From Nonomuraea soli (lineage in GTDB: Bacteria; Actinomycetota; Actinomycetes; Streptosporangiales; Streptosporangiaceae): a stretch of 64,000 bases of DNA. The notes beneath the pieces are model-generated. The model was not told where the DNA came from. It ran no database searches and worked only from the letters and a program-made list of their open reading frames with translations. The stretch lies in contig NZ_JACDUR010000003.1 in assembly GCF_013761175.1 (NCBI RefSeq), positions 599,791-663,790 on the forward strand, read 5' to 3'. The position numbers and the translations under genes are program-made. Positions 26,239 through 35,638 of the stretch are shown here, piece by piece (the stretch's first letter is position 1; each line of letters starts with the position of its first letter).

Positions 26239-28869
26239 GTGAGTACAGGTAGCTACAGTAACCCCGAGCAACCCGATAGGACGGCTCGCTCCGGGAGACG
26301 TCGCCGCTCAAGCTCACCCCGTGAGGTCCCCCCTCCCCAGCAGGCCCAAACCTGGGGTTCCGCGCAGGCGCCCCGCAGGGCGGAGGCCGCCTACGAGCAG
26401 ACGGGGACCATGTCGGCCTACCCGCCGCCCGATGGGGGAGCACCCACGCAGGGCCAGCGTCCCGTCGACCGGGGGGCGCCCACTCAGGTCGGCTCCGCCG
26501 TACAGGGTGGGGGCCGGGCGCCGGGCCGGCGCGCGCGCAGCGGTGGTCCTGGCGGCCCGGGGGGTTCCGGTGGTCCTCCCACGCGGCGCGACCGTGACGA
26601 CGAGGGGCCTCCCAAGTCCGGGAAGCCGCGGTGGCGGCGGTTCCTGCCGAGCTGGAAGATCGTCATGGCGGGTGGCGTCATCCTGGTGGCAGGTCTGTTC
26701 GGCATGATCGCCGTGGGCTACGCCAACACGCCGGTGCCGGAGAACTACAAGGAGTCGGCGACCGCGCAGGGCAGCGTCATCTACTACAACGACGGCAAGA
26801 CGCCGATCGCCGAACTGGGTGAGAAGCGGCGCATCGTCTCGATCAAGGACATCCCCAAGCACCTGCAGGACGCCGTCATCGCCGCCGAGAACCGTGAGTT
26901 CTGGGAGGACTCCGGCATCTCCTTCAGCGGTCTGGCCCGGTCGGTGTGGATGACCGCCACCGGACAGCAGATCCAGGGCGCCTCGACCATCACCCAGCAG
27001 ATGGCGCGCGGGTACTACGAGGGCATCGGCACGGAGGTCTCGCCCAGCCGCAAGATCAAGGAGATCTTCGTCGCGGTCAAGCTCAACAAGAGCAAGCCCA
27101 AGGAGTGGATCCTCGAGCAGTACCTGAACACGATCTACTTCGGGCGCGGCGCCTCCGGCGTCGAGGCGGCGGCGAAGGCGTACTTCGGCACGAGCGCCAA
27201 GAAGCTCACCGTGCCGCAGGCCGCCTACCTGGCCGGGCGCATCCAGAACCCTTCGCGCTTCGACGAGGCCGAGGCCAAGGGCAACATGGCGCTCACCAAG
27301 GAGCGCTTCGACTACGTGATCGGCGGTCTGCAGACCATCGACCCGGCCAAGTACGGCGAGTTCAAGGACGCGAAGTTCGAGGACCTGAAGTTCAGGTCGT
27401 ACAAGACGACGGAGGCCTACGCGGGCCTCAAGGGCTACATGCTCAACATCGTCGAGCGCGAGCTGGAGTCCAAGTACGGCATCAGCGAGGAAGCGCTGCG
27501 CTCGCGTGGCCTGAAGGTCGTCACCACCTTCGACGAGAAGCTCATGAAGGAGGCCAAGCGGATCGTCGACGCACGCACCCGCGTCTACGGGCCGACCGTG
27601 CACGCGACCGTGGCCTCGGTGAACCCGAAGAACGGCCGCGTGGTCGCCTTCTTCAGCGGCGACGACTACACGAAGAACTACACCAACCGCGCCTTCGACA
27701 CGGTCAAGCAGGCGGCGTCCGCCTTCAAGCCGTACGTCCTGGCGGCCTGGCTGGAGCAGGGCTGGTCCCTCGACAGCTACATCGAGGGCATGAAGACCTA
27801 CAAGGCCCCGGGCACCAAGGACATCAGCAACGCCGGCCACAGCGCCTACGGTTCGATCAACCTCGCCACCGCCACGGCCAAGTCCGTCAACACGGTGTTC
27901 GTGCAGATGGGTGAGAAGGTCGGCATGGACAAGGTCGCGGAGATCGCCAAGAGCGCCGGAGTCGGCGAGCGGGCGGAAGCCAGCCAGGGCAAGGGCATCG
28001 ACTGGGCCATCGGCGAGCACAACTACGCGGTGACCATCGGCAGTGCCTCGGTCACGGCGGTCGAGCAGGCGGCGGGATACTCCATCTTCGCCAACGCCGG
28101 CAAGTACACCCCCTGGCACACGGTCGTCTCGATCACCACCTTCGACGGCACGAAGGTCGGCGAGGAGATCAAGGCGTCCAGGACGGTCCTCACCGAGGGC
28201 GTGGCGGCCGACGCGACCTACGCGCTGCAGCAGGTGGTCAAGGCCGGTACCGGTGGCGCCGCCAACATCGGCCGTCCGGTGGCCGGCAAGACCGGCACGA
28301 ACAACGAGTCCAAGGACGCCTGGTTCGTCGGCTTCACTCCGCAGTTGTCGACGGCGGTCGGCATGTACAAGGAACTGCCGTTCAGCACGGACTGCAAGAA
28401 AGAGCTGAAGTACGACAAGTACGGCAACCCGCTGATCCACCGGAAGAACCCCAAGTACGAGGTCTGCTGGAAGGAAGTCCCGCTGCCCGGCGCCATCGGC
28501 GGTGGCGGTCTGCCCACGCAGATCTGGCACGACGTCATGGCCGCCGCGATGGACGGCAGGAAGGTCGAGGACTTCCCCGCCAAGGCCGGCACCGGTGTGC
28601 CGAACAACCTGGCGCCCAAGCCCGAGCCCAAGCCCGAGAAGACCGAGGACCCCTTCGGCGACGACGGCAGCATGGACAACTGCGTCCTCGGCATCTGCAC
28701 CGAGGACGACGGCGTGCCCGAGTACGGCGAGGGTGGCGACGGCGGCGAATTCGGTGAGGGTGGCGGCGACGCGACGAACGAAGATCCGTCCACAATGGGT
28801 GGCCAGACCGTGCCATCGCCACCCGCCGGAGCCGCGAGTGTGCCCGAATCGACCCGTGAGGACGAATGA
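26239..28869 (+). CDS. class A penicillin-binding protein (transglycosylase/transpeptidase)
   Basis: An 876-aa bifunctional peptidoglycan synthase. It has a long Pro/Gly/Arg-rich cytoplasmic tail (1-135), a membrane anchor (about 141-165), a GT51 transglycosylase domain with catalytic Glu217 in AAENREFWED and TITQQMARGYY, and a transpeptidase domain with SxxK Ser494-AFK, SxN Ser549-VN and KTG at 684-686. An acidic Pro/Gly tail closes the protein. The GTG at 26239 follows GAGGACGC; the frame continues upstream only into DUF5318. The last 4 bases overlap the next gene (ATGA). Confidence 0.95.
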   Translation: MSTGSYSNPEQPDRTARSGRRRRSSSPREVPPPQQAQTWGSAQAPRRAEAAYEQTGTMSAYPPPDGGAPTQGQRPVDRGAPTQVGSAVQGGGRAPGRRARSGGPGGPGGSGGPPTRRDRDDEGPPKSGKPRWRRFLPSWKIVMAGGVILVAGLFGMIAVGYANTPVPENYKESATAQGSVIYYNDGKTPIAELGEKRRIVSIKDIPKHLQDAVIAAENREFWEDSGISFSGLARSVWMTATGQQIQGASTITQQMARGYYEGIGTEVSPSRKIKEIFVAVKLNKSKPKEWILEQYLNTIYFGRGASGVEAAAKAYFGTSAKKLTVPQAAYLAGRIQNPSRFDEAEAKGNMALTKERFDYVIGGLQTIDPAKYGEFKDAKFEDLKFRSYKTTEAYAGLKGYMLNIVERELESKYGISEEALRSRGLKVVTTFDEKLMKEAKRIVDARTRVYGPTVHATVASVNPKNGRVVAFFSGDDYTKNYTNRAFDTVKQAASAFKPYVLAAWLEQGWSLDSYIEGMKTYKAPGTKDISNAGHSAYGSINLATATAKSVNTVFVQMGEKVGMDKVAEIAKSAGVGERAEASQGKGIDWAIGEHNYAVTIGSASVTAVEQAAGYSIFANAGKYTPWHTVVSITTFDGTKVGEEIKASRTVLTEGVAADATYALQQVVKAGTGGAANIGRPVAGKTGTNNESKDAWFVGFTPQLSTAVGMYKELPFSTDCKKELKYDKYGNPLIHRKNPKYEVCWKEVPLPGAIGGGGLPTQIWHDVMAAAMDGRKVEDFPAKAGTGVPNNLAPKPEPKPEKTEDPFGDDGSMDNCVLGICTEDDGVPEYGEGGDGGEFGEGGGDATNEDPSTMGGQTVPSPPAGAASVPESTREDE

Positions 28870-30182
28870 CAACCTCCACGGAGGTGCGCTTCCCGCTCTA
28901 CACGCGGGCGGTGCCGTACCTGCCCCTGGGGCTCTTCGCAGCCCTGGGGGCGATTCTCGCCTACGTGCAGAAGCTGCCCTGCCGTACGGGCGGCTGGAAC
29001 GCGGGGCAGACGACCTACACGAACTTCTGCTACACCGACATCTTCCCGCTGTACTTCGCGCGGCAGCTCGCCACCCAGAACCCCTACTTCGCCAACGTGC
29101 CGCCCGACCAGCACGTGGAGTACCCGGTGGTGCTGGGCGAGGTCATGCAGTTCTTCGCGCTGATCGCGCGACGGCTGGCGCCCGGTAACGAGTACGAGCA
29201 GGGTGTCTGGTTCTACGACCTGACCGTCATCCTGCTGGGCCTGTGCCTGGTGATCGGTGTCCTGCTCATGGCCGCCGTCGCGGGGCCGACGCGGCGCTGG
29301 GACGCGCTCTGGTACGCCCTGGCGCCCGGCGTGATCCTGGCCGCCTACATCAACTGGGACCTGATCGCCGGCGCGCTGTCGATGGGCTTCCTGCTCGCGT
29401 GGGCGCGGCAGAAGCACGTGCTCGCGGGCGTGCTGCTCGGCCTGGCCATCGCGACCAAGTTCTACCCGCTGATGTTCATCGGCGCGCTGTTCCTGCTGAC
29501 GGTGCGGACCATGAAGTGGCGGCCGTTCCTGGTGGCGGTCGGCTCGGCGGCGGGCGCGTGGCTGCTGGTCAACCTGCCCTTCATGATCCTGGCCTGGGAC
29601 GGCTGGCGCCGCTTCTACGCCTTCTCCTCCGAGCGCGGCGTCGACTGGGGCTCGCCGTGGCTGTTCTTCCAGAACAAGGGCTGGCCCGTCCTCGGCACGA
29701 CCGACGTCAGCATCCTGGGGATGGTCTCGCTGGGCATCCTGTGCCTGGGGATCGCCGTCCTGACGATCATGGCTCCGCAGCGGCCTCGGCTGGCGCAGAT
29801 CTGCTTCCTGGCGCTGGCCGCCTTCATGATGACCAACAAGGTCTGGTCACCGCAGTTCGTGCTGTGGCTGGTGCCGTTCGCCGTGCTGGCGCGTCCGAAC
29901 TGGAAGCCGCTGGCGTTGTGGCAGATCGCGGAGATCTGGTACTTCATGGCGATCTGGCTCTACCTGCTCTACCAGGACGAGTCCACCAGGTCGCTGGGCA
30001 TCGGTGACGACACGTACTTCACGGCCGTGTGGGGACGGATCATCACGATCGGCATCATGATGGCCTTCGTGGTGCGCGACATCCTGCGTCCGGACAAGGA
30101 TCTCGTACGGCAGGCGGGCATCGACGACCAGGGCGGCGGCGTCTTCGACCGTGCCCCCGACCGGTTCCCTGCCTTCCGGTGA
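28866..30182 (+). CDS. GT87-type membrane glycosyltransferase (polyprenol-phosphate-mannose type)
   Basis: A 438-aa integral membrane protein with about 10 predicted helices. The early extracytoplasmic loop carrying NFCYTDIFPLYFARQL, with an acidic residue after the first helix, and the segments EYPVVLGEVMQFF and IATKFYPLMF are typical of actinobacterial GT-C (DUF2029) enzymes that use polyprenyl-phosphate mannose to extend lipoglycans. It is translationally coupled to the PBP gene upstream (4-bp overlap). The exact acceptor is unknown. Confidence 0.85.
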   Translation: MTTSTEVRFPLYTRAVPYLPLGLFAALGAILAYVQKLPCRTGGWNAGQTTYTNFCYTDIFPLYFARQLATQNPYFANVPPDQHVEYPVVLGEVMQFFALIARRLAPGNEYEQGVWFYDLTVILLGLCLVIGVLLMAAVAGPTRRWDALWYALAPGVILAAYINWDLIAGALSMGFLLAWARQKHVLAGVLLGLAIATKFYPLMFIGALFLLTVRTMKWRPFLVAVGSAAGAWLLVNLPFMILAWDGWRRFYAFSSERGVDWGSPWLFFQNKGWPVLGTTDVSILGMVSLGILCLGIAVLTIMAPQRPRLAQICFLALAAFMMTNKVWSPQFVLWLVPFAVLARPNWKPLALWQIAEIWYFMAIWLYLLYQDESTRSLGIGDDTYFTAVWGRIITIGIMMAFVVRDILRPDKDLVRQAGIDDQGGGVFDRAPDRFPAFR

Positions 30183-30208
30183 CGTAAACCCTCCGTCATC
30201 CAGAAATG

Positions 30209-30224
30209 TTATCCACAGGCTGTG
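30209..30224. promoter_or_regulatory. isolated DnaA box within a dyad
   Basis: A perfect TTATCCACA (30209-30217) is followed by GCTGTGGA, making TCCACAG-G-CTGTGGA a dyad. It sits between the convergent glycosyltransferase and endonuclease IV genes, so it is not in a promoter. Confidence 0.6.
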
Positions 30225-30229
30225 GAATC

Positions 30230-30973
30230 TCAGAGGTTCTTCCGCAGGAAAGCGATGTCCTCGGCCTGACCTTCGGCGGGCGTCTCGACCACGATCGGGG
30301 CGCCTGCCGTACGGCAGACCTCCAGGATCAGCTCGGGGTCGATCTGGCCGTTGCAGAGGTTGGCGTGACGGTCGGCCCCCGAGTCGAAGGCGTCACGCGA
30401 GTCGTTGCAGTGGATCAGGTCGATGCGGCCCGTGATGGCCTTGACCCGCTCCACCAGGCCGACCAGCTCCTCGCCGCCCGCGTGGGCGTGGCAGGTGTCG
30501 AGGCAGAAGCCGACGTCGAAGCCGTCGAGGGTCTCCCACAGGCGGGCGATGCTGTCGAGCCTGCGTGCCATGGCGTTGTCGCCGCCGGCGGTGTTCTCGA
30601 TCAGCACCGGGATGGGCTGCTCAAGGCGCTCGAAGACCTTGCGCCAGTTGTCGAAGCCCTTCTGCGGGTCTTCGTCCTTGCCCAGGTGACCGCCGTGGAC
30701 GATCAGGCCCTTGGCGCCGATCCTGGCCGCCGCGTCGAGATGCTGCTGCAGCAGCTTGCGGCTGGGGATGCGGATGCGGTTGTTCGTCGTGGCGACGTTG
30801 ACCAGGTAGGGCGCGTGGACGTAGATGTCGACGCCTTCGACCGGCTTCTCGGGCAGGACGGGGGCCTTGTAGCCCTGCGGGTCGCCGAGGAAGAACTGCA
30901 CCACCTCGGCGCCGACGGCCTCGGCGTGGGCGGCGGGGTCGTCGTTGTGGACGTGAGCTCCGATGCGCACCAT
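30230..30973 (-). CDS. nfo: endonuclease IV-type AP endonuclease
   Basis: A 247-aa TIM-barrel metalloenzyme of the endonuclease IV family, cutting DNA 5' to abasic sites. It has [11 protein letters not shown] (first zinc His region), [48 protein letters not shown], and a C-terminal [18 protein letters not shown] with the last metal ligands. The ATG at 30973 is preceded by TAGGCT (30986-30981) with exactly 7 nt between, implying leaderless translation. The 22-codon longer frame is rejected. Confidence 0.9.
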   Translation of the reverse strand: MVRIGAHVHNDDPAAHAEAVGAEVVQFFLGDPQGYKAPVLPEKPVEGVDIYVHAPYLVNVATTNNRIRIPSRKLLQQHLDAAARIGAKGLIVHGGHLGKDEDPQKGFDNWRKVFERLEQPIPVLIENTAGGDNAMARRLDSIARLWETLDGFDVGFCLDTCHAHAGGEELVGLVERVKAITGRIDLIHCNDSRDAFDSGADRHANLCNGQIDPELILEVCRTAGAPIVVETPAEGQAEDIAFLRKNL

Positions 30974-31050
30974 GGCACCGAGCCTATCTGTTTGCCGGGC
31001 ACGCAAAAGGGCAGTCGGTGGTCGCCCCCTGGCATTCAAGGAGACCCGAT

Positions 31051-31230
31051 ATGGCGTACTACCGTCGAGGCATCAGCCTCGTGTTCCTGATCTACATTCT
31101 GATCGGCATCTACGTGGCCTGGGTGTACGACTACATCACCCCGGCGCTGCTGCGCGAGGTGGCCGAGGCTCTGCTGGCGATCTTCCTCTGGTTCCTCCCG
31201 TTGCTGGGAGTGGACCTGAATCTCGGCTAG
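31051..31230 (+). CDS. small two-helix membrane protein
   Basis: A 59-aa protein with two hydrophobic helices ([18 protein letters not shown] and [17 protein letters not shown]) joined by a short loop. The ATG follows AAGGAGAC by 5 nt. It resembles small conserved actinobacterial membrane proteins of this neighbourhood but no function is known. The stop overlaps the convergent 98-aa protein gene by 4 bases. Confidence 0.75.
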   Translation: MAYYRRGISLVFLIYILIGIYVAWVYDYITPALLREVAEALLAIFLWFLPLLGVDLNLG

Positions 31231-31523
31231 AAGAACCCTCCACGGGCGATCCCCAGCGTGACGCCGACGAACGCGGCGACGATGCCGATGATGTTGACCG
31301 AGCGCTGGGTGGTGGTCTCGGAGACGTACTGGGAGTAGAGCCCGACGCCGAAGCCGAGAGCGCCCGCCCACGAGGCGACGATGTGGCCGCCCTCGAAGAA
31401 GGTCGCGACGAAGGCGACGAGTCCGAGCACCAGCGTGGCGATCGCGAGCTTGCCCTGGATGTGCTTGGCGCCGAGATCGAACTGCTGGCTCTGGCTCTCC
31501 GACGGTTGGAAGACGTGCGGCAC
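31227..31523 (-). CDS. three-helix membrane protein
   Basis: A 98-aa protein with a polar N-terminus (SQSQQFDLGAKHIQGK) and three membrane helices. The GTG follows GGGGGTGATC. The family is not recognised. It is convergent with the small protein gene upstream and divergent from the rpsF operon 184 bp away. Confidence 0.7.
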   Translation of the reverse strand: MPHVFQPSESQSQQFDLGAKHIQGKLAIATLVLGLVAFVATFFEGGHIVASWAGALGFGVGLYSQYVSETTTQRSVNIIGIVAAFVGVTLGIARGGFF

Positions 31524-31706
31524 AGCTGATCACCCCCAATGGGTTTTCCTACTGGCCTTCCCATCGGTTCGCTGCTGGTAACCTGGCAAAGCTGCGTTGT
31601 GACCTCCCGCGGGCCGAAAGGGGCCCGGTGCCGGAGAAACGTCAGCGTCCTCCTGCCACGGCACAGGGTCGTGGCCGCAAGAGTCCAGAGGAGGTTGGAG
31701 TCCCGT

Positions 31707-31997
31707 ATGCGTCGTTACGAAGTAATGGTCATCCTGGACCCTTCGCTCGATGAGCGCACGGTTGCACCGTCCCTCGACCAGTTCCTCACTGTCGTCCGCA
31801 CCGACGGCGGCACCGTGGAGAAGGTCGACGTCTGGGGCCGTCGCCGGCTGTCCTACGACATCAACAAGAAGTCCGAGGGCATCTACGCCGTCATCGACCT
31901 GACCGCGACCCCGGCCACGGTCAAGGAGCTCGACCGGCAGATGAACCTCAACGAGGCCATCATGCGGACCAAGGTCCTCCGCCCCGAGCTGCACTAA
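31707..31997 (+). CDS. rpsF: 30S ribosomal protein S6
   Basis: The 96-aa S6 ([12 protein letters not shown], with [19 protein letters not shown]) binds S18 on the platform of the 30S subunit. ATG at 31707 follows GAGGAGGTT; the longer frame upstream is spurious. It heads the rpsF-ssb-rpsR-rplI operon. Confidence 0.97.
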   Translation: MRRYEVMVILDPSLDERTVAPSLDQFLTVVRTDGGTVEKVDVWGRRRLSYDINKKSEGIYAVIDLTATPATVKELDRQMNLNEAIMRTKVLRPELH

Positions 31998-32065
31998 CTC
32001 CCCGATTTTGTCGGTGGAGAGCCGTACTCTGAGCCATAACCCAGAGACCGCAGGAAGGCAAGGCC

Positions 32066-32635
32066 ATGGCAGCAGGTGACACCGTCATCACCATCGTCGG
32101 CAACCTCGTCGACGACCCGGAGCTTCGCTTCACCCCTACCGGGCAAGCCGTGGCCCGGTTCCGCATCGCGTCCACTCCGCGGTTCATGGATCGCCAGACC
32201 AACGAGTGGAAGGACGGCGAAAGCCTCTTCCTGACCTGCAACGTGTGGCGCCAGGCGGCGGAAAACGTCGCCGAGTCGCTGCAGCGTGGCATGCGGGTCA
32301 TCGTTCAGGGACGGCTCAAGCAGCGGTCTTACGAGACCAAGGAAGGCGAGAAGCGCACCGTCTACGAGGTCGAGGTCGACGAGGTCGGCCCGTCCCTGCG
32401 TAACGCGACCGCCAAGGTCAACCGTAGCTCCCGTCAGGGTGGCGGCGGTGGCGGCGGCGGTTTCGGTGGCGGTCCCGCCGACGACCCGTGGGCCTCTGCC
32501 TCGCCCGCCCCGTCCCAGGGCGGCGGCGGTTACGGCGGCGGTGGTGGCTACGGCGGAGGCGGTGGCGGCCAGCAGCAGGGTGGCGGCGGCGGCTTCGGCG
32601 GCGGCAACGACTTCAGCGACGAGCCTCCCTTCTAA
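32066..32635 (+). CDS. ssb: single-stranded DNA-binding protein
   Basis: A 189-aa SSB: an OB fold (residues 1-110) with the ssDNA-binding Trp/Phe residues, a Gly-rich linker and the acidic tip [13 protein letters not shown] (NDFSDEPPF) that recruits partner proteins. The ATG at 32066 follows AGGAAGGC. Its presence between rpsF and rpsR is the common bacterial order. Confidence 0.97.
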   Translation: MAAGDTVITIVGNLVDDPELRFTPTGQAVARFRIASTPRFMDRQTNEWKDGESLFLTCNVWRQAAENVAESLQRGMRVIVQGRLKQRSYETKEGEKRTVYEVEVDEVGPSLRNATAKVNRSSRQGGGGGGGGFGGGPADDPWASASPAPSQGGGGYGGGGGYGGGGGGQQQGGGGGFGGGNDFSDEPPF

Positions 32636-32695
32636 TCCCACAGTCCAATTCGGCCCATTCCCGCTTCACGGCGGGGCTCTGAAAGGAGCACCACG

Positions 32696-32932
32696 ATGGC
32701 TAAGCCGGCACTGCGCAAGCCCAAGAAGAAGGTTTGCCTGTTCTGCCACGAGAAGATCTCCTACGTCGACTACAAGGACACGGCGCTGCTGCGGAAGTTC
32801 ATCTCCGACCGTGGCAAGATCCGTGCGCGCCGGGTGACGGGCAACTGCACCCAGCACCAGCGCGACGTGGCCACCGCGATCAAGAATGCCCGTGAGGTGG
32901 CTCTGCTGCCTTACACGAGCACCGCGCGCTAA
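32696..32932 (+). CDS. rpsR: 30S ribosomal protein S18 (zinc-binding C+ form)
   Basis: The 78-aa S18 carries Cys pairs VCLFCHEK (residues 15-19) and GNCTQHQ (49-54), the zinc-binding form. Many actinobacteria also carry a Zur-repressed C- copy elsewhere. The ATG follows GAAAGGAGCACCAC. Confidence 0.96.
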   Translation: MAKPALRKPKKKVCLFCHEKISYVDYKDTALLRKFISDRGKIRARRVTGNCTQHQRDVATAIKNAREVALLPYTSTAR

Positions 32933-32947
32933 GGGAGGTTTCTCGAT

Positions 32948-33394
32948 ATGAAGCTCATCCTCACCACCGAGGTCTCCGGCCTCGGCGCCCCCGGTGACGT
33001 CGTTGAGGTCAAGGACGGCTACGGCCGTAACTTCCTCCTGCCCCGCGGCTTCGCGATCCTGTGGACGCGCGGCGGCGAGAAGCAGATCGACTCGATCAAG
33101 AAGGCTCGCGACGCCCGCGAGATCCGCGACCTCGGCACCGCCAAGGAAGTCGCCGGCCAGCTCGGCGGCCTCCGGGTCAAGCTGACCACCCGCGCGGGTG
33201 ACTCCGGTCGCCTGTTCGGCTCTGTCACCACCGGTGACATCGCCGACGCGGTCAAGAAGGCCGGTGGGCCGCTCCTCGACCGTCGCCGGATCGAGATCGT
33301 CAACCCGATCAAGAGCGTCGGCAGCCACCGGGTCAGCGTCAAGCTGCACCCCGAGGTTTCTGCCAACCTCGACGTCGAGGTTGTCGCCGGCTGA
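32948..33394 (+). CDS. rplI: 50S ribosomal protein L9
   Basis: The 148-aa L9 has the N-terminal [35 protein letters not shown] domain, a connecting helix, and a C-terminal domain. ATG follows AAGGGAGG. It ends the rpsF operon. Confidence 0.97.
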   Translation: MKLILTTEVSGLGAPGDVVEVKDGYGRNFLLPRGFAILWTRGGEKQIDSIKKARDAREIRDLGTAKEVAGQLGGLRVKLTTRAGDSGRLFGSVTTGDIADAVKKAGGPLLDRRRIEIVNPIKSVGSHRVSVKLHPEVSANLDVEVVAG

Positions 33395-33415
33395 CGCCGG
33401 CACCCGCTTCACCAG

Positions 33416-33443
33416 ACCCCCGCCCGAGCCATCGGGCGGGGGT
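33416..33443 (+). terminator. strong intrinsic terminator after rplI
   Basis: A perfect 12-bp stem ACCCCCGCCCGA / TCGGGCGGGGGT closes a GCCA loop and is followed by TTCTG. It ends the ribosomal operon and faces the convergent CMD gene 33 bp further on. Confidence 0.9.
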
Positions 33444-33475
33444 TTCTGCGTCCCACCCTCCTGCTGGGCCTCAGC

Positions 33476-33925
33476 TCACCAGCTCTTGCCCGCCTGCTCC
33501 CGGATCGTGTGGTTGATCCGGTTGAAGAAGTTCGTCAAGGCGATCTCCAGAATGATCGCGTTCAGCTCCTCCTCCGAGAACCGGCCTGCGACCCCCTCCC
33601 AGATCTCGTCCGTCACCCCGGGCGCCCCGTCCTGGATCCTGGTGGCCGCCTCGGTCAGGGCCAGCGCCGCCCGTTCGTCGTCGGTGAAGAACGGCGTCTC
33701 CCTCCACGCGGCCACGCTGTGCAACCGTTCGTCCGTCTCGCCGTCGCGCTTGCCCGACCGCACCGACGCGAAGACGCAGGGGCCGCAGCCGTTGATCTGG
33801 CTGGCGCGGAGGTGGACGAGCGTCAGCAGGCGGCTGTCGACACCCGCGGAGGCGATCGCCTTGTAGAGCCGCTGGATCGCCTGAGTGACCTCGGGGCCTC
33901 CCGAGCTCTTGAGTCGTGCTTGCAT
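33476..33925 (-). CDS. carboxymuconolactone decarboxylase/AhpD-family protein
   Basis: A 149-aa CMD/AhpD-like protein with the redox motif INGCGPCVFASVR and the helical hairpins typical of the family. The ATG at 33925 follows GGGAG by 9 nt on the minus strand. It is divergent from an ECF sigma remnant; proteins of this family are the usual partner (COE gene) of ECF41 sigma factors. Likely an organic-hydroperoxide or lactone detoxifying enzyme whose regulator has decayed. Confidence 0.85.
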   Translation of the reverse strand: MQARLKSSGGPEVTQAIQRLYKAIASAGVDSRLLTLVHLRASQINGCGPCVFASVRSGKRDGETDERLHSVAAWRETPFFTDDERAALALTEAATRIQDGAPGVTDEIWEGVAGRFSEEELNAIILEIALTNFFNRINHTIREQAGKSW

Positions 33926-34007
33926 CGTTGCTGCTCCCTCACTGGTTACATGTGCCCGTCCGGGCTCGTCATCCTCATGACGGAGCGGAATCGAGGAAGG
34001 TAACACC

Positions 34008-34262
34008 ATGTCCGATGTGCTGGCCGAGGCGTTCGCGGCGCAGCGTGAGCGGTTGCGGGCGGTCGCCCGCCGGGTGCTGGGGTCGGATGCCGACGCCGAC
34101 GACGTGGTGCAGGAGGCGTGGTTGCGGCTCGCCCGCCAGGATGCGGCGACCATCGACAATCTCGCCGGCTGGTTGACGACGGTGGTGGGGCGGATCGTGG
34201 AGATCTCGGTGGTGACTGATCCGGGCAAGTTGGCCTCGATCGACCTGCCGAGTCCCGCTTGA
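34008..34262 (+). pseudogene. ECF41-type sigma factor remnant (internal deletion)
   Basis: An 84-codon frame. Residues 1-57 are a normal ECF region 2 (ERLRAVARRVLGSDADADDVVQEAW then NLAGWLTTVVGR). Residues 58-84 jump to the extreme C-terminus of ECF41 proteins (VEISVVTDPGKLASIDL, matching the conserved NPDKL-type tail). Region 4 and the SnoaL-like domain, about 200 residues, are missing. GGAAGG upstream and the start codon are intact. The junction falls in VVG(G)R, which occurs at both break points, so a short-homology deletion is likely. The partner CMD gene survives next door. It cannot act as a normal sigma factor. Confidence 0.8.
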
Positions 34263-34290
34263 GCGCCTGCGGTTCCGGGCGGGAGTGGCC

Positions 34291-35454
34291 TCACGCCCGA
34301 GCCCTGAGCCCCCTCATCACCGCCACCACCGGCCCTGCGGCCAGCAACACAGCCAGCACCGCATAACCGCCAGAAAGCCCCACCATCGTCGCCACTCCCG
34401 CCACCAGCAGCGGGCCTCCGGCATCCCCCAGCTCCCGCCCCAGCTCCGCCGCCCCCATCGTCTGGCCCATCCGCTCAGCCGGAGTCCGGGCGGCGAGCGC
34501 CGCGAACCCGAGTGGTGTGATCAGTCCGGTCCCCACCCCGATCAGCACAGCCGCGGCGAGCATTCCGGCCACCCCGGGAAGCACGGCACACCCCAGGCCC
34601 GCGGCTGTGATCGCCAGCCCCCACAGGATCCCGCCGCGCACGGACAACCGGCCGGCGTCCAGGGCGCTCCCGGCCCTGGGCTGGACGACGGCGGCGCAGG
34701 CCGCGAGGACGGACACCGCGGCGCCGGTCGCCACGGTGCCCAGCCCGGCGACGCTGCCGGAGACGGGCAGGAACCCGACCCCGACCGACAGGGCGGCGGT
34801 GGCGCCGGCGAGAGCGGCGGTGGGCAGGAGGAAGGCCGGATCCGCGAGCCGCCTGGCCAGGTCGAGGACCGTCTGCCTGGCCTTGGGCAGCGGAGGCACG
34901 GCGGGCACGGCCAGCGCCGCCCACACGGCGACCGCGACGCCGAGGAACGCCAGCACCGCGAACAGCAGCCGCAGCCCGCCGGCCCACACCAGGACGCCGC
35001 CGAGCAGGGGACCCAGGGTGTAGCCGATCGACTTGTAGAAGCCGTAGCTGCCGAAGACCCGCCCCAGCTTGGCCGCCGGGTTGAGGCGGGCGACCAGCGC
35101 GGAGGCCGAGGGGGAGAAGGCCGAGGCGGCGGCGCCCTGACCGAGGCGGGCGGTCCACAACCAGCCGGGGCTGTCGGCGACGACGTACACGAGCGACGCG
35201 AGGGCGAAGGCGATCAGGCCGCCGAGCAGGACCGGGCGGGCGCCGATGCGGTCGGCGAGGGTGCCGAACAGCGGTTTGAGCAGCACTTCTGCGCCGTCGT
35301 AGAGGGCGAGCAGGCCGCCGAGGACGAGGAGGGAGGTGACGGCGTCGTCGGAGAAGCCCCCGAGGTTGGCGGCGATGCCGTGCGCGCCGAAGGCGGTGGT
35401 GAAGCCCGCGGCGTACAGGGGCCACATCTGGTGGGGGACGCCTGTCTGGGTCAT
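34291..35454 (-). CDS. MFS transporter (exporter-like)
   Basis: A 387-aa major facilitator with 12 predicted helices; the A-motif equivalent is GTLADRIGARPVLLGG. The ATG at 35454 follows GAGGAGCTCG; an internal ATG nine codons on is also possible. Close to the YfcJ/NarK-like unclassified exporters. It lies between the ECF remnant and the amino-acid ABC operon and is divergent from the latter. Confidence 0.85.
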   Translation of the reverse strand: MTQTGVPHQMWPLYAAGFTTAFGAHGIAANLGGFSDDAVTSLLVLGGLLALYDGAEVLLKPLFGTLADRIGARPVLLGGLIAFALASLVYVVADSPGWLWTARLGQGAAASAFSPSASALVARLNPAAKLGRVFGSYGFYKSIGYTLGPLLGGVLVWAGGLRLLFAVLAFLGVAVAVWAALAVPAVPPLPKARQTVLDLARRLADPAFLLPTAALAGATAALSVGVGFLPVSGSVAGLGTVATGAAVSVLAACAAVVQPRAGSALDAGRLSVRGGILWGLAITAAGLGCAVLPGVAGMLAAAVLIGVGTGLITPLGFAALAARTPAERMGQTMGAAELGRELGDAGGPLLVAGVATMVGLSGGYAVLAVLLAAGPVVAVMRGLRARA

Positions 35455-35638
35455 CGAGCTCCTCAGCCCTCTTCATGGCCGGCCAACGTCAGCGCTGCGA
35501 GTCGATCATTCACGGCCGTGACCCCAAACCCAACCAACTCGAGTTACAGCAGGTCAACCCACCCCCTCCCGCATGATTCCCTATCCAGTTGGCGTAGAAT
35601 GCGCGCAGTTCCCTCGCTCGTACTCCGGAGGCATGATC

